This document shows positions 9,142 to 18,660 of a stretch of DNA of 64,000 nt, in pieces. Origin of the DNA: Flavobacterium sp. SUN046 (lineage in GTDB: Bacteria > Bacteroidota > Bacteroidia > Flavobacteriales > Flavobacteriaceae). The stretch covers positions 434,001-498,000 of the forward strand of contig NZ_JAPQNT010000001.1 in NCBI RefSeq assembly GCF_028867965.1, read 5' to 3'. Position numbers and translations under genes: made by a program. Within the stretch, counting starts at the first letter, position 1; the number at the start of each line of letters is the position of its first letter. Below the pieces are notes generated by a model. It saw only the letters and a program-made list of their open reading frames with translations. It was not told where the DNA came from and searched no databases.

Positions 9142-9272
9142 TAACCACATAGAAACATAGAAAATAAAGAAAAAGACTAATCAATTCTTGGCTCACATAG
9201 CTATTGTTTTACTTAATTTAAGTGAAACGCCTTACTCAATATTTTCGATACATCTATGTTTCTATGTGGTTA
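9142..9272. repeat. Long palindromic repeat inside the his operon (CCACATAGAAACATAGA family)
   Basis: 20-base perfect arms TAACCACATAGAAACATAGA (9142-9161) and complement (9253-9272) flank a 91-base centre. It lies between hisH and hisA, and an in-frame upstream start for hisA at 9188 falls inside it. Such CCACATAGAAACATAGA palindromes are recurrent intergenic elements of flavobacteria. Confidence 0.85.
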
Positions 9273-9286
9273 TAAAAATAAAAATT

Positions 9287-10000
9287 ATGAGAATAATTCC
9301 AGCAATAGACATCATCAACGGTAAATGTGTCCGATTATCGAAAGGTGATTACGCTACCCAAAAAATATACAACGAAAATCCGCTTGAAGTTGCTAAATAT
9401 TTTGAAGACAGTGGTGTTCAATATTTGCATTTAGTCGATTTGGATGGTGCAAAATCCAATACGATTATCAACCACAAAATATTATATGAAATCGCTACAA
9501 AAACCAATTTAACAATCGATTTTGGTGGTGGCTTAAAACAAAATAAAGATCTAGAAATTGCTTTCGAAAACGGTGCCAATCAAATTACAGGTGGAAGTAT
9601 TGCCTATAAAAATCCATCACTATTTTTAGAATGGTTGCAAAAATTTGGTAACGAAAAAATCATTCTTGGAGCTGATGCCTTGAACAGAAAAATAGCTACC
9701 CAAGGTTGGTTAGAAACTTCAGAAACTGATGTTGTAGATTATATTTTGGAATACCAAAAAAACGGAATTCAATATGTAATTTCAACTGATATTGAAAAAG
9801 ACGGAATGCTAAACGGACCATCATTAGAATTGTATGATGAAATTTTGAAAGGTTCGAAAGTAAAATTAATTGCTAGTGGTGGAATTACTACAATTGATGA
9901 TGTTATAAAATTGAAAAAATTAGGTTGTGAAGGCGCAATTATTGGGAAAGCAATATATGAAAATACCATCAATTTAAAAGAATTAATGAAATTATGCTAA
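9287..10000 (+). CDS. hisA: Phosphoribosylformimino-AICAR phosphate isomerase
   Basis: 237 residues from the ATG at 9287 ([21 protein letters not shown]). A longer reading from 9188 would run through the palindromic repeat and is rejected. The protein is a TIM barrel with catalytic Asp in PAIDI and the second in [15 protein letters not shown], phosphate-binding loops DFGGGL and SGGI. It isomerises ProFAR to PRFAR. It overlaps hisF by 7 bases. Confidence 0.96.
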   Translation: MRIIPAIDIINGKCVRLSKGDYATQKIYNENPLEVAKYFEDSGVQYLHLVDLDGAKSNTIINHKILYEIATKTNLTIDFGGGLKQNKDLEIAFENGANQITGGSIAYKNPSLFLEWLQKFGNEKIILGADALNRKIATQGWLETSETDVVDYILEYQKNGIQYVISTDIEKDGMLNGPSLELYDEILKGSKVKLIASGGITTIDDVIKLKKLGCEGAIIGKAIYENTINLKELMKLC

Positions 10001-10752
10001 AGAAAAGAATCATTCCGTGTTTGGATATTAAAAACGGTCGTGTGGTAAAAGGCATTCAATTTGAAGGATTAAAAGATGCTGGCAATCCGCTTGAATTAGC
10101 GCAATTTTATTCAGAAAATGGTGCCGACGAATTGGTGTTTTTAGATATTTCTGCAACATTAGAAAATCGAAAAACATTAGCCGATTTGGTTAATCAAATA
10201 GCACAAAAAATAAACATTCCGTTTACAGTTGGTGGCGGAATTAACTCCGTTGCCGATGCCAAAATCATGGTTCAAAATGGTGCTGATAAAGTGAGTATAA
10301 ATTCATCAGCAGTTGCAAATCCAAACTTAATTGCTGATTTAGCAAACGAATTTGGAAGTCAATTTGTAGTTGTTGCTATTGATGTAAAATTAGTCGATAA
10401 CGAGTGGAATGTTTTCATAAAAGGTGGAACAGAAAAAACCAATTGGAAAGCCATCGATTGGGCGAAAAAAGTTGCAGAACTTGGCGCAGGCGAAATTCTA
10501 TTAACATCTATGAACAACGATGGTGAGAAAAAAGGATTTTCATTAGAAATTACCGACCAAATAAGTAAGGCCATTTCGATTCCAGTAATTGCTTCTGGTG
10601 GCGCAGGAAATTCGAATGATTTTGCTGAATTATTCTCAAAAACCGATGCAAGTGCAGGCTTGGCAGCGTCCATTTTTCATTACAATGAAGTGTCAATTTC
10701 AGATTTAAAAAACTATTTACAAACGCAAAATATCCCTGTACGATGTCAATAA
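9994..10752 (+). CDS. hisF: Imidazole glycerol phosphate synthase, cyclase subunit
   Basis: 252 residues, a TIM barrel paralogous to HisA. It has [46 protein letters not shown] (catalytic Asp) and [12 protein letters not shown]. With HisH it converts PRFAR and ammonia to imidazoleglycerol phosphate and AICAR. Starts within hisA and overlaps hisIE by 10 bases. Confidence 0.97.
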   Translation: MLKKRIIPCLDIKNGRVVKGIQFEGLKDAGNPLELAQFYSENGADELVFLDISATLENRKTLADLVNQIAQKINIPFTVGGGINSVADAKIMVQNGADKVSINSSAVANPNLIADLANEFGSQFVVVAIDVKLVDNEWNVFIKGGTEKTNWKAIDWAKKVAELGAGEILLTSMNNDGEKKGFSLEITDQISKAISIPVIASGGAGNSNDFAELFSKTDASAGLAASIFHYNEVSISDLKNYLQTQNIPVRCQ

Positions 10753-11330
10753 ATTTCAATAAAACCAATGGATTAGTTCCAGTAATTATTCAAGATTATC
10801 AAACCTTGCAAGTGTTGATGTTGGGTTATATGAATGACGTAGCTTACGAAAAAACCAAATCTGAAAAACGCGTAACTTTTTTCAGCAGAAGCAAAAATCG
10901 CCTTTGGACAAAAGGTGAAACTTCTGGTAATTTCTTAGAAGTGATTTCTGTTTATGAAGATTGCGATGAAGATACGATTTTGATTATGGCAAAACCAAAA
11001 GGTCCAACATGTCATAATGGAACAATGTCTTGTTTTGCAACAACAACTGAAACTACTTTTCTATACGAATTAGAGAACACGCTAAAATCTCGTATAGAAA
11101 GCAATGATGCCAATTCTTATACCGTTTCATTAGTGCAAAAAGGTATCAATAAAGTCGCTCAAAAAGTTGGCGAAGAAGCAGTAGAATTAGTGATTGAAGC
11201 TAAAGACAACAACGCCGATTTGTTCCTAAACGAAGCAGCTGATTTAATGTATCATTATTTGCTTTTGTTGCAAGTAAAAGGATTTTCTTTACATGATGTT
11301 GAAAGTGTTTTAAAAAAAAGAAGTAAATAA
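10743..11330 (+). CDS. hisI: Bifunctional phosphoribosyl-AMP cyclohydrolase / phosphoribosyl-ATP pyrophosphatase
   Basis: 195 residues, HisI-HisE fusion. The cyclohydrolase half (1 to ~105) has [29 protein letters not shown] and the zinc site DCDEDTILI...[11 protein letters not shown]. The pyrophosphatase half (~107-195) has [21 protein letters not shown] and [13 protein letters not shown]. It performs steps 2 and 3 of the pathway. Last gene of the operon; no clear terminator follows before 11403. Confidence 0.97.
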   Translation: MSINFNKTNGLVPVIIQDYQTLQVLMLGYMNDVAYEKTKSEKRVTFFSRSKNRLWTKGETSGNFLEVISVYEDCDEDTILIMAKPKGPTCHNGTMSCFATTTETTFLYELENTLKSRIESNDANSYTVSLVQKGINKVAQKVGEEAVELVIEAKDNNADLFLNEAADLMYHYLLLLQVKGFSLHDVESVLKKRSK

Positions 11331-11402
11331 TTTAGAGTTAATGGATTGTTAAGAAGCAATTTTAAATAATCAACTTTTCTATCTTTATAAAAACTTAAAA
11401 AC

Positions 11403-12206
11403 ATGAAAAAAAGTATTTTACTGATTTCTTTAATTACTTCCTTTTTTTCTTTTTCACAGGATAATTATTCGAAAGAGCAAAAGATAATTCTTGATAACTA
11501 TTATACAAATGGTGCGTTAAATTACAATTATAATTATCAAATGTTTGAATGGCAAAAATGTTTAGATGAAGGATTAGCAAAAGATAATTCGATAGCTCGA
11601 TTATGGTCAGAAAAAGCAATGCCTTATTTCAAAGCAAGAAAATATGAAATGGGAATGCCTTTTATCGATAAAGCTGTTGAATTGAATCCAAAAGAATATT
11701 TACCATATAGAGCTTTCTTAAAGTGTATTTTCTCTAAAAATTATAAAGATGCTATTAAAGATTTTGAAGAAAGTATCAAATTAAATGGTAACTCTTATGA
11801 AATGGATCATACTTACAATTTTTATATTGGTTTATCATATTTACAACTAAACGAATATTCAAAAGCAGAAAAATTATTTAAAGAATATATAGATGAATTA
11901 TTCGAAAAGCGTCAAGGTTTAGAAAATTCTACAGCTTATTTTTATTATGGAATTTCTTTATATGAACAAAAAAATTGGCAAGAAGCAATAGTCACTTTTG
12001 ATAAAGCAATTAAACAATATCCTAATTTTTCTGAAGCAAAATATTACAAAGCAATTTGTTTAGCTCGATTAGGAAAACAAGATGAAGTAAAAAAAGTTTT
12101 TCAAGAAGCTCAAGAAGATTTTAAAAAAGGATGTAAATTAAGCGAATGGAATACTGTTTATGAAATGTATCCATATGAAATTTCACCTTATCATTTAAAT
12201 CTTTAA
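11403..12206 (+). CDS. Secreted tetratricopeptide-repeat protein
   Basis: 267 residues with a signal peptide (MKKSILLISLITSFFSFSQ). The mature part holds several degenerate TPR units, for example AMPYFKARKYEMGMPFIDKA, YKDAIKDFEESIKLNG and NWQEAIVTFDKAIKQYPN. These are helical hairpins that usually bind other proteins. The role is unknown. It is 70 bases after the his operon but has its own signal peptide and no obvious link to histidine synthesis. Confidence 0.75.
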   Translation: MKKSILLISLITSFFSFSQDNYSKEQKIILDNYYTNGALNYNYNYQMFEWQKCLDEGLAKDNSIARLWSEKAMPYFKARKYEMGMPFIDKAVELNPKEYLPYRAFLKCIFSKNYKDAIKDFEESIKLNGNSYEMDHTYNFYIGLSYLQLNEYSKAEKLFKEYIDELFEKRQGLENSTAYFYYGISLYEQKNWQEAIVTFDKAIKQYPNFSEAKYYKAICLARLGKQDEVKKVFQEAQEDFKKGCKLSEWNTVYEMYPYEISPYHLNL

Positions 12207-12274
12207 TTATTAGAATACTAACAAACTATAACAAAACTTTATAATTGAAATTATAATAAAATTCTAAATCTCCT

Positions 12275-12282
12275 TATCTTTG
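12275..12282 (+). promoter_or_regulatory. Candidate minus-7 box for the bacilliredoxin gene
   Basis: TATCTTTG matches TAnnTTTG, 53 bases before the ATG at 12336. No clear minus-33 TTG at standard spacing. Confidence 0.55.
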
Positions 12283-12335
12283 CATCAGATTTCATTAAAT
12301 CTAATATTTAATATCATAAATTTAAGATCAAAGAT

Positions 12336-12746
12336 ATGTATCCAGAAGAAATGGTAAAACCAATGAGAGCAGAATTATCTGATGCTGGTTTTCAAGATTT
12401 ATATAATGCAGCTGACGTAAAAAATGCAATTAAAGCTGAAGGTACAACACTTGTAGTTGTAAACTCAGTTTGTGGTTGTGCTGCAAGAAATGCGCGTCCA
12501 GGAGCAAAAATGAGTTTAGACGGAGCAAAAAAACCAGACCATTTAATAACGGTTTTTGCTGGTGTAGACAAAGATGCAGTTGATGCAGCAAGAGAAGAAA
12601 TGTTTCCTTTTCCTCCATCTTCACCAAGTATGGCACTTTTCAAAAACGGAGAATTAGTTCATATGTTAGAACGCCACCATATTGAAGGTCGTCCAGCTGA
12701 AATGATTGCAGAAAACTTGAAAGACGCTTACGCGGAATTCTGTTAA
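12336..12746 (+). CDS. BrxA/BrxB family bacilliredoxin (YphP/YqiW type)
   Basis: 136 residues, close to the ~145 of the family. It begins MYPEEMVKPMRAELSDAGF, the family start, and has the redox motif SVCGCAARNARPG (Cys-Gly-Cys, about residues 45-47), plus FPPSSPSMALFKNGELVHMLERH. In Bacillus these thioredoxin-fold proteins remove bacillithiol from proteins. Bacteroidota such as this one may use bacillithiol or a related thiol, which the window does not show. A single-gene unit. Confidence 0.9.
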   Translation: MYPEEMVKPMRAELSDAGFQDLYNAADVKNAIKAEGTTLVVVNSVCGCAARNARPGAKMSLDGAKKPDHLITVFAGVDKDAVDAAREEMFPFPPSSPSMALFKNGELVHMLERHHIEGRPAEMIAENLKDAYAEFC

Positions 12747-12753
12747 TTGCTTA

Positions 12754-12900
12754 ACCGCAAAGAACGCTAAGGATTACGCTAGGTTCGCAAAGAATTATTT
12801 TTACCGCAGATTCGCAGATTAGTATTTTAAATCTGTGAATCTGCGGTTTGTTTTTTTTATTCTTTGCGAACTTTGCGAAAAAACTTTGTGCCTTTGCGGT
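12754..12900. repeat. Triply nested palindromic repeat
   Basis: Three concentric inverted repeats: ACCGCAAAG (12754-12762/12892-12900), GTTCGCAAAGAAT (12783-12795/12859-12871), and ACCGCAGATTCGCAGATT (12803-12820/12830-12847, one mismatch). The innermost unit recurs at 28380-28432 and the GCAAAGGCGCAAAG theme at 30891-30914. It follows the bacilliredoxin gene. Confidence 0.85.
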
Positions 12901-12989
12901 AAAACCTTAAATTTGCCAAAGAATTCTTCCATTTAGAACTCGAGGCGAAGCCGAACAGGCCGAAGCCAATTCAAAACATATTTCTGTAC

Positions 12990-13009
12990 AGACGCGATTA
13001 ATCGCGTCT
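12990..13009. repeat. Perfect 20-base palindrome (GACGCGATTAATCGCGTC)
   Basis: A perfect palindrome of 20 bases, 23 bases before the trhO ATG. Its GC-rich ends contrast with the AT-rich surroundings. This sequence is a known kind of dispersed bacterial repeat; a regulatory role is not shown. Confidence 0.8.
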
Positions 13010-13031
13010 CTAATCTTAAAACGTTTATAGC

Positions 13032-14390
13032 ATGCAACTGTACAACACCTTAAGCGCAGAAGAAAGAGCCCAACTAATTGATGAAGCCGGACAACAACGA
13101 CTTACATTATCTTTCTATGCGTATGCCAAAATTGAAAATCCAACACAATTTCGTAACGATTTATTTTTAGCTTGGAATAAGCTCGATGCTTTAGGTCGAA
13201 CTTACGTAGCCAAAGAAGGAATTAATGCTCAAATGAGTATTCCAGCCGAAAACTTTGAAGCTTTTCGTGAAACTTTAGAAGGCTATGATTTCATGAAAAA
13301 TATTCGATTGAATGTCGCTGTAGAACACGACGATCATTCGTTTTTGAAACTAACCGTAAAAGTTCGTGACAAAATTGTAGCCGATGGTTTAAGTGATGAA
13401 ACCTTTGATGTAACTAACATTGGCGTACATCTAAAAGCAAAAGAATTCAATGAAATTTTAGAAGATCCAAACACCATTGTAGTTGATTTTAGAAATCATT
13501 ACGAAAGCGAAATTGGTCATTTTAAAGGTGCAATAACTCCAGATGTAGAAACTTTTCGTGAAAGTTTACCAATTATCAACGAACAATTAAAAGATTTTAA
13601 AGAAGATAAAAATCTTGTCATGTATTGCACTGGCGGAATTCGATGCGAGAAAGCATCAGCCTATTTTAAACATCAAGGTTTTAAAAATGTATTTCAATTA
13701 GAAGGTGGAATAATCAATTATGCCAATCAAATAAAAGAAGAAAATCTTGAAAGTAAATTCATCGGAAAGAATTTTGTTTTTGATCATAGATTGGGTGAAC
13801 GAATTACCAATGATATTGTTTCACAATGCCATCAATGCGGAAAACCATGTGATAATCATACGAATTGTGTAAACGATGGTTGTCATTTATTATTTATTCA
13901 ATGCGATGAATGTAAAGCCGTAATGGAAAATTGTTGTTCTACCGAATGTTTAGAAATTACTCATTTGCCTTTAAACGAACAAGTAAAATTGAGAAGTGGA
14001 AAACAAGTTGGAAATAAAGTTTTTAGAAAAGGAAAATCAGAGAAATTACTATTTAAACATTCAGGAATTTTATCGAATACTACGCTGGCAATTGCACCAA
14101 AAGTTACAGACATTCGTCAAAAAATAAAGGTAAAAAAAGTTTTAATTAGTAAAGTCGAACATTACTATGCCAAAGCTCAAGTTGCACTTTTTATCATAGA
14201 AAATAACGAATTAAATCTTGGCGATACCATCTTAATTTCCGGACCAACAACTGGAAATCAAGAGTTAATTTTAGAAAAAATGTTAGTCAACGGAAGTGAA
14301 AACTCAGTAGCAAAAATTGGCGATAAAGTAACTTTTGAGGTGCCATTTAGAGTTCGATTATCAGATAAATTATTCAAAATTTTATCGTAA
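13032..14390 (+). CDS. trhO: tRNA uridine-34 hydroxylase TrhO with extra C-terminal beta-barrel
   Basis: 452 residues, about 100 more than the E. coli enzyme (350). Residues 1 to ~110 are the acylphosphatase-like N-terminal domain (RTYVAKEGINAQMS). The rhodanese domain spans ~125-235 with the active cysteine in MYCTGGIRCEKA (Cys199). A cysteine-rich zinc-like segment runs 266-306 (CHQCGKPCDNHTNC, CDECKAVMENCCSTEC). TrhO uses oxygen to make 5-hydroxyuridine at tRNA position 34. The extension (~369-452: VLISKVEHYYAKAQVALFII, LGDTILISGPT, KIGDKVTFEV) looks like an EF-Tu domain-2-type barrel, similar to the C-terminal domain of U32 peptidases. That domain call is from pattern only. Confidence 0.88.
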   Translation: MQLYNTLSAEERAQLIDEAGQQRLTLSFYAYAKIENPTQFRNDLFLAWNKLDALGRTYVAKEGINAQMSIPAENFEAFRETLEGYDFMKNIRLNVAVEHDDHSFLKLTVKVRDKIVADGLSDETFDVTNIGVHLKAKEFNEILEDPNTIVVDFRNHYESEIGHFKGAITPDVETFRESLPIINEQLKDFKEDKNLVMYCTGGIRCEKASAYFKHQGFKNVFQLEGGIINYANQIKEENLESKFIGKNFVFDHRLGERITNDIVSQCHQCGKPCDNHTNCVNDGCHLLFIQCDECKAVMENCCSTECLEITHLPLNEQVKLRSGKQVGNKVFRKGKSEKLLFKHSGILSNTTLAIAPKVTDIRQKIKVKKVLISKVEHYYAKAQVALFIIENNELNLGDTILISGPTTGNQELILEKMLVNGSENSVAKIGDKVTFEVPFRVRLSDKLFKILS

Positions 14391-14411
14391 ATTTCTTAAT
14401 TTCAAAATAAT

Positions 14412-14460
14412 AAATCTCAAATTTTAAGTAAAAAAACAGCTTGGAATTTGAGGTTTTTTT
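14412..14460 (+). terminator. Likely intrinsic terminator of trhO
   Basis: CTCAAATT (from 14416) pairs with AATTTGAG (14445-14452), extended by A-T and G-T pairs, with a ~21-base loop and a run of seven T. Confidence 0.55.
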
Positions 14461-14548
14461 ATTGGAATTTATTTTATAAAAATACTATCTTTACCAATTA
14501 AACGTTTTTATGAATTTAAGTTACTTCATGTAACACTCTAAATATATT

Positions 14549-15862
14549 ATGGCTTGTACAAACTGCTCAACCGGAACCAAAGATGGTACTCCGCGTGGAT
14601 GTAAAAATAATGGTACTTGCGGCACCGATAGCTGCAATAAATTGACGGTTTTCGATTGGTTGGGAAATATGAATTTACCTAATGGCGAAACTCCGTTTGA
14701 TTGTGTCGAAATCCGATTTAAAAACGGAAGAAAAGAATTTTATCGAAACACCGAAAAACTAACCTTAAGTATCGGAGATATTGTAGCTACAGAAGCTTCA
14801 CCAGGTCATGATGTTGGGATTGTAACACTTACTGGTGAATTAGTTAGAGTTCAAATGAAGAAAAAAGGCGTTGCAATTACAAGTCCTGAAATTCTTAAAA
14901 TATACAGAAAAGCATCTCAAAAAGATATAGATATTTGGAGTGAAGCACGCGACAAAGAAGAGCCTATGAAAATAAAAGCTCGTGAAATTGCTATTGCATT
15001 AAAATTACAAATGAAAATTTCGGACATCGAATTTCAAGGCGATGGATCTAAAGCAATTTTTTATTACACTGCCGAAGATAGAGTCGATTTTCGTCAATTA
15101 ATTAAGGAGTTTGCCCAAACATTTAAAGCAAGAATCGAGATGAAACAAGTTGGTTTTCGTCAAGAAGCAGCTCGTTTAGGCGGAATTGGCTCGTGCGGTA
15201 GAGAATTGTGCTGTTCTACTTGGTTAACCGATTTTAGGAGTGTAAACACATCTGCTGCTCGTTATCAACAACTGTCTTTAAATCCTCAAAAATTAGCAGG
15301 TCAATGTGGTAAATTAAAATGTTGTTTGAATTATGAACTAGACACTTATCTCGATGCTTTAAAAGATTTTCCTGATTTTGAAACCAAATTACATACTGAA
15401 AAAGGCGATGCAATTTGTCAGAAACAAGATATTTTTAAAGGATTAATGTGGTTTGCTTACACCGATAATTTTGCAAATTGGCATGTATTAAAAATTGAAC
15501 AGGTAAAAGAAATTATTGCTCAAAACAAAGAGAAAAAACGAGTTTCAGCTCTTGAAGATTTTGCTATTGAAATTGTAATTGAACCAGAAGCTAATTTCAA
15601 TAACGCTATGGGTCAAGAGAGTTTAACACGTTTTGACCAACCTAAAAAAAGCAACAAAAACAAAAATAAAAACAAGAATAAAGTTTCAAATCCAAATCAG
15701 GCACAAGGACAAAACCCAAATCAAGGTCAAAAAATAAATCCGAATCAAGGTCAAAATCCTAATACGAATCAAGCTAGAAAACCTAATCCAAACCAAAATC
15801 CGAATCCAAATCAACAAAACAAAAAACCTATAATTATCAAAAAGAATGAAGATAAAAAATAG
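14549..15862 (+). CDS. ricT: PSP1-domain protein, RicT-like
   Basis: 437 residues. A cysteine-rich N-terminus (ACTNCSTGT, GTCGTDSCN) precedes the PSP1 region, with the diagnostic cysteines GIGSCGRELCCSTWL and AGQCGKLKCCLNYELD (about residues 210-270). In Bacillus, RicT forms the iron-sulphur RicAFT complex that affects RNase Y and development; the Bacteroidota role is undefined. The last ~75 residues are low-complexity Lys/Asn followed by NPNQ/GQ-type repeats, probably disordered. Its final 17 bases overlap gldH, so gldH depends on this transcript. Confidence 0.85.
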   Translation: MACTNCSTGTKDGTPRGCKNNGTCGTDSCNKLTVFDWLGNMNLPNGETPFDCVEIRFKNGRKEFYRNTEKLTLSIGDIVATEASPGHDVGIVTLTGELVRVQMKKKGVAITSPEILKIYRKASQKDIDIWSEARDKEEPMKIKAREIAIALKLQMKISDIEFQGDGSKAIFYYTAEDRVDFRQLIKEFAQTFKARIEMKQVGFRQEAARLGGIGSCGRELCCSTWLTDFRSVNTSAARYQQLSLNPQKLAGQCGKLKCCLNYELDTYLDALKDFPDFETKLHTEKGDAICQKQDIFKGLMWFAYTDNFANWHVLKIEQVKEIIAQNKEKKRVSALEDFAIEIVIEPEANFNNAMGQESLTRFDQPKKSNKNKNKNKNKVSNPNQAQGQNPNQGQKINPNQGQNPNTNQARKPNPNQNPNPNQQNKKPIIIKKNEDKK

Positions 15863-16331
15863 TTTATTGATTGTTTTAGTTGCGCTTCTTATGCTATCAT
15901 GTGATAAAAAAAGAGTGTTCGACGAATATAAATCGGTCGGAAATGCTTGGCATAAAGACAGTATTATAACATTCAAGTTGCCAAAATTTGATGCTTCAAA
16001 AAAATACAACCTTTTTGTAAATGTTCGTGATAACAACGATTATCCGTTTGATAATTTATTTTTAATCGTTTCCTTAGAACAGCCTAATAAAAAATCTTTA
16101 GTTGACACTTTAGAATATAAAATGGCAAATCTAGACGGTTCTTTACTAGGTGACGGATTTTCAGATATTAAAGAAAGTATGTTGTTCTACAAAGGCAATG
16201 TTGATTTTAAATTGAAAGGTAATTACAAAGTTCACATTCAACAAGCTGTGCGGCAAACAGGCAAAGTAACTGGCGTTAATGACTTAAAAGGAATCACAGA
16301 AGTAGGTTTTAGAGTTGAATCTTTAGATTAA
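15846..16331 (+). CDS. gldH: Gliding motility lipoprotein GldH
   Basis: 161 residues with a lipoprotein signal (LLIVLVALLMLSCDKKR, lipobox LLMLSC). The body (RVFDEYKSVGNAWHKDSIITF and GLLDGSLLGDGFSDIKE-like stretch) matches GldH of Flavobacterium. GldH is needed for gliding in F. johnsoniae. Here it lies between ricT and a PBP1A gene, starting inside the ricT end. This is strong evidence for the genus-level placement. Confidence 0.92.
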   Translation: MKIKNSLLIVLVALLMLSCDKKRVFDEYKSVGNAWHKDSIITFKLPKFDASKKYNLFVNVRDNNDYPFDNLFLIVSLEQPNKKSLVDTLEYKMANLDGSLLGDGFSDIKESMLFYKGNVDFKLKGNYKVHIQQAVRQTGKVTGVNDLKGITEVGFRVESLD

Positions 16332-16337
16332 AAAATT

Positions 16338-18653
16338 ATGGCACAAAAAACTAATTCTCAAAATAAATCTCAAGTAAAAGACATCAAATACTACCAAAAG
16401 AAATTCTGGAAAGTGTTTTTTTATGGACTTGGTGGTGTGTTTTTATTCTTCTTATTCGCTTCTTGGGGTCTTTTTGGCGCAATGCCTTCATTCGAAGATT
16501 TAGAAAATCCAAACTCCAATTTAGCAACCGAAATTATTTCATCTGATGGTGTAACTTTAGGAAAATTCTACAACGAAAATAGAACAGCCATTAAATATAA
16601 AGATTTACCAAAATCTCTTGTTGATGCGCTAGTTTCAACAGAAGACGAACGTTTTTACGAACATTCAGGAATTGATGCTCGAAGAACTTTAGGTGCAGCC
16701 GTAAAACTTGGCTCTAATGGCGGCGCAAGTACAATTACGCAACAATTAGCCAAATTATTGTTTCATGGAGAAGGTTCAAAATTTCTTCCATTTAGAATGA
16801 TACAAAAAGCAAAAGAATGGATTATTGCCGTGCGATTAGAAAGACAATATACTAAAAATGAAATCATTGCTTTGTATTTCAATCAAGTTGATTTTGTAAA
16901 TGGCGCTGTCGGAATTCGATCTGCTGCTAAAGTTTATTTCAATAAAGAACCACGCGATTTGAATGTTGAAGAAAGTGCTTTATTAGTTGGAATGCTTACA
17001 AATCCATCGCTTTTCAATCCGGTTCGTCGTCCTGAAAAAGCTATTAAAAGAAGAAATGTTGTTCTTGGTCAACTAGTTAGAAACAACCATTTAGAAGAAT
17101 CTGCTAAAAATATTTTAGAAAAAAAACCAATCGTTTTAAATTTTCATCCTGAAAGTCACCTTGACGGAACTGCAACTTATTTTAGAGAATACCTGCGTGA
17201 TTACATGAAAAATTGGGTGAAAGAAAATAAAAAACCCGATGGCGAAGAATATGATATTTATGGTGACGGACTAAAAATCTACACAACCATAGATTCTAAA
17301 ATTCAAGAACATGCTGAAGAAGCTGTTTTAGCACACATAAAAAACCTTCAAGAAGAATTTTGGATTCAACAAAAAGGAAATAAAAATGCGCCTTTTGTTA
17401 ATATTACCGAAGCTGAAACAGATAAAATTTTCAAACAAGCAATGAAAAATTCAGAGCGTTGGAGAATTCTAAAAGCCGATGATAAAACCGATGAAGAAAT
17501 TATTGCCTCTTTTAAAGTAAAAACAAAAATGACCGTATTTACTTGGAAAGGTGATCGAGACACTATAATGACTCCAATGGATTCAATTCGTTATTACAAA
17601 CATTTCCTTCAAGCTGGTTTAATGTCAATGGAACCGCAAACTGGTCAGGTTAAAGCTTGGGTTGGCGGAATCAATTACAAATATTTTCAATACGATCACG
17701 TTGGTCAAGGAGCACGTCAAGTGGGTTCAACCTTCAAACCTTTTGTTTACGCAACAGCTATCGAACAACTCGGAATGTCGCCGTGTGATACCATTATTGA
17801 TGGGCCATTTATGATTCATAAAGGAAGACATCACGTAACCGAAGATTGGCAACCAAGAAATTCAGACAATAAATACCGTGGAATGGTAACTTTGAAAAAA
17901 GCATTAGCCAATTCGATCAATACAATTTCAGCCAAGCTTATTGACAAAACCGGGCCTGAAGCTGTTGTTGAATTGACACATAAACTAGGCGTAACTTCCG
18001 AAATTCCGGTGCAACCATCTATTGCACTTGGAGCTGTAGACATTACCGTTCAAGATATGGTTGCCGCTTACAGCACATTTGCCAATCAAGGTGTTTATAT
18101 CAAACCACAATTCATCTCAAGAATCGAAGATAAAAACGGTGCAGTTATATACGAACCTGTTCCTGAATCGCACGATGTTTTAAACAAAGATGTAGCTTTT
18201 GCCGTAATCAAACTTCTCGAAGGAGTAACCGAAGGCGGTTCTGGTGAAAGACTAAGAACAGAAGGTGGCGGAAGTGGCGACAACCGCTGGACTGGTTATC
18301 CGTACATGTTTAAAAACCCTATTGCAGGAAAAACTGGAACAACTCAAAATCAATCAGACGGATGGTTTATTGGTATGGTTCCAAATCTGGTAACTGGCGT
18401 TTGGGTTGGTTGCGAAGACCGTTCGGCTCGTTTTAAAAGCATCACTTATGGTCAAGGAGCAACTGCTGCACTACCAATTTGGGGTTATTTTATGAAAAAA
18501 TGTTATGAAGATAACGACCTTCAAATATCAACCGATGAATTTCAAAGACCTGATAATTTCAATATAAAAGTTGATTGCTGGACGGCTCCAAAACATGTTG
18601 CCAAAGATTCAACCGATACTGAAGAACAAAATCCAGATGAGTTTGGTTTATAG
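16338..18653 (+). CDS. Penicillin-binding protein 1A, glycosyltransferase/transpeptidase
   Basis: 771 residues. One TM helix near residues 27-49. The GT51 domain has EDERFYEHSGIDARR and GGASTITQQLAK. The transpeptidase has STFKPFVYATA (SxxK), ANSINTISAKL (SxN) and GKTGTT. It builds and cross-links peptidoglycan in the periplasm. It starts 6 bases after gldH and is probably the last gene of the ricT-gldH operon. Confidence 0.95.
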   Translation: MAQKTNSQNKSQVKDIKYYQKKFWKVFFYGLGGVFLFFLFASWGLFGAMPSFEDLENPNSNLATEIISSDGVTLGKFYNENRTAIKYKDLPKSLVDALVSTEDERFYEHSGIDARRTLGAAVKLGSNGGASTITQQLAKLLFHGEGSKFLPFRMIQKAKEWIIAVRLERQYTKNEIIALYFNQVDFVNGAVGIRSAAKVYFNKEPRDLNVEESALLVGMLTNPSLFNPVRRPEKAIKRRNVVLGQLVRNNHLEESAKNILEKKPIVLNFHPESHLDGTATYFREYLRDYMKNWVKENKKPDGEEYDIYGDGLKIYTTIDSKIQEHAEEAVLAHIKNLQEEFWIQQKGNKNAPFVNITEAETDKIFKQAMKNSERWRILKADDKTDEEIIASFKVKTKMTVFTWKGDRDTIMTPMDSIRYYKHFLQAGLMSMEPQTGQVKAWVGGINYKYFQYDHVGQGARQVGSTFKPFVYATAIEQLGMSPCDTIIDGPFMIHKGRHHVTEDWQPRNSDNKYRGMVTLKKALANSINTISAKLIDKTGPEAVVELTHKLGVTSEIPVQPSIALGAVDITVQDMVAAYSTFANQGVYIKPQFISRIEDKNGAVIYEPVPESHDVLNKDVAFAVIKLLEGVTEGGSGERLRTEGGGSGDNRWTGYPYMFKNPIAGKTGTTQNQSDGWFIGMVPNLVTGVWVGCEDRSARFKSITYGQGATAALPIWGYFMKKCYEDNDLQISTDEFQRPDNFNIKVDCWTAPKHVAKDSTDTEEQNPDEFGL

Positions 18654-18660
18654 TTTTTTT

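Noticed and set aside
9188..9286. 33-codon N-terminal extension of hisA
   Set aside because: It reads through the palindromic repeat; HisA homologues start at MRIIPAIDI.
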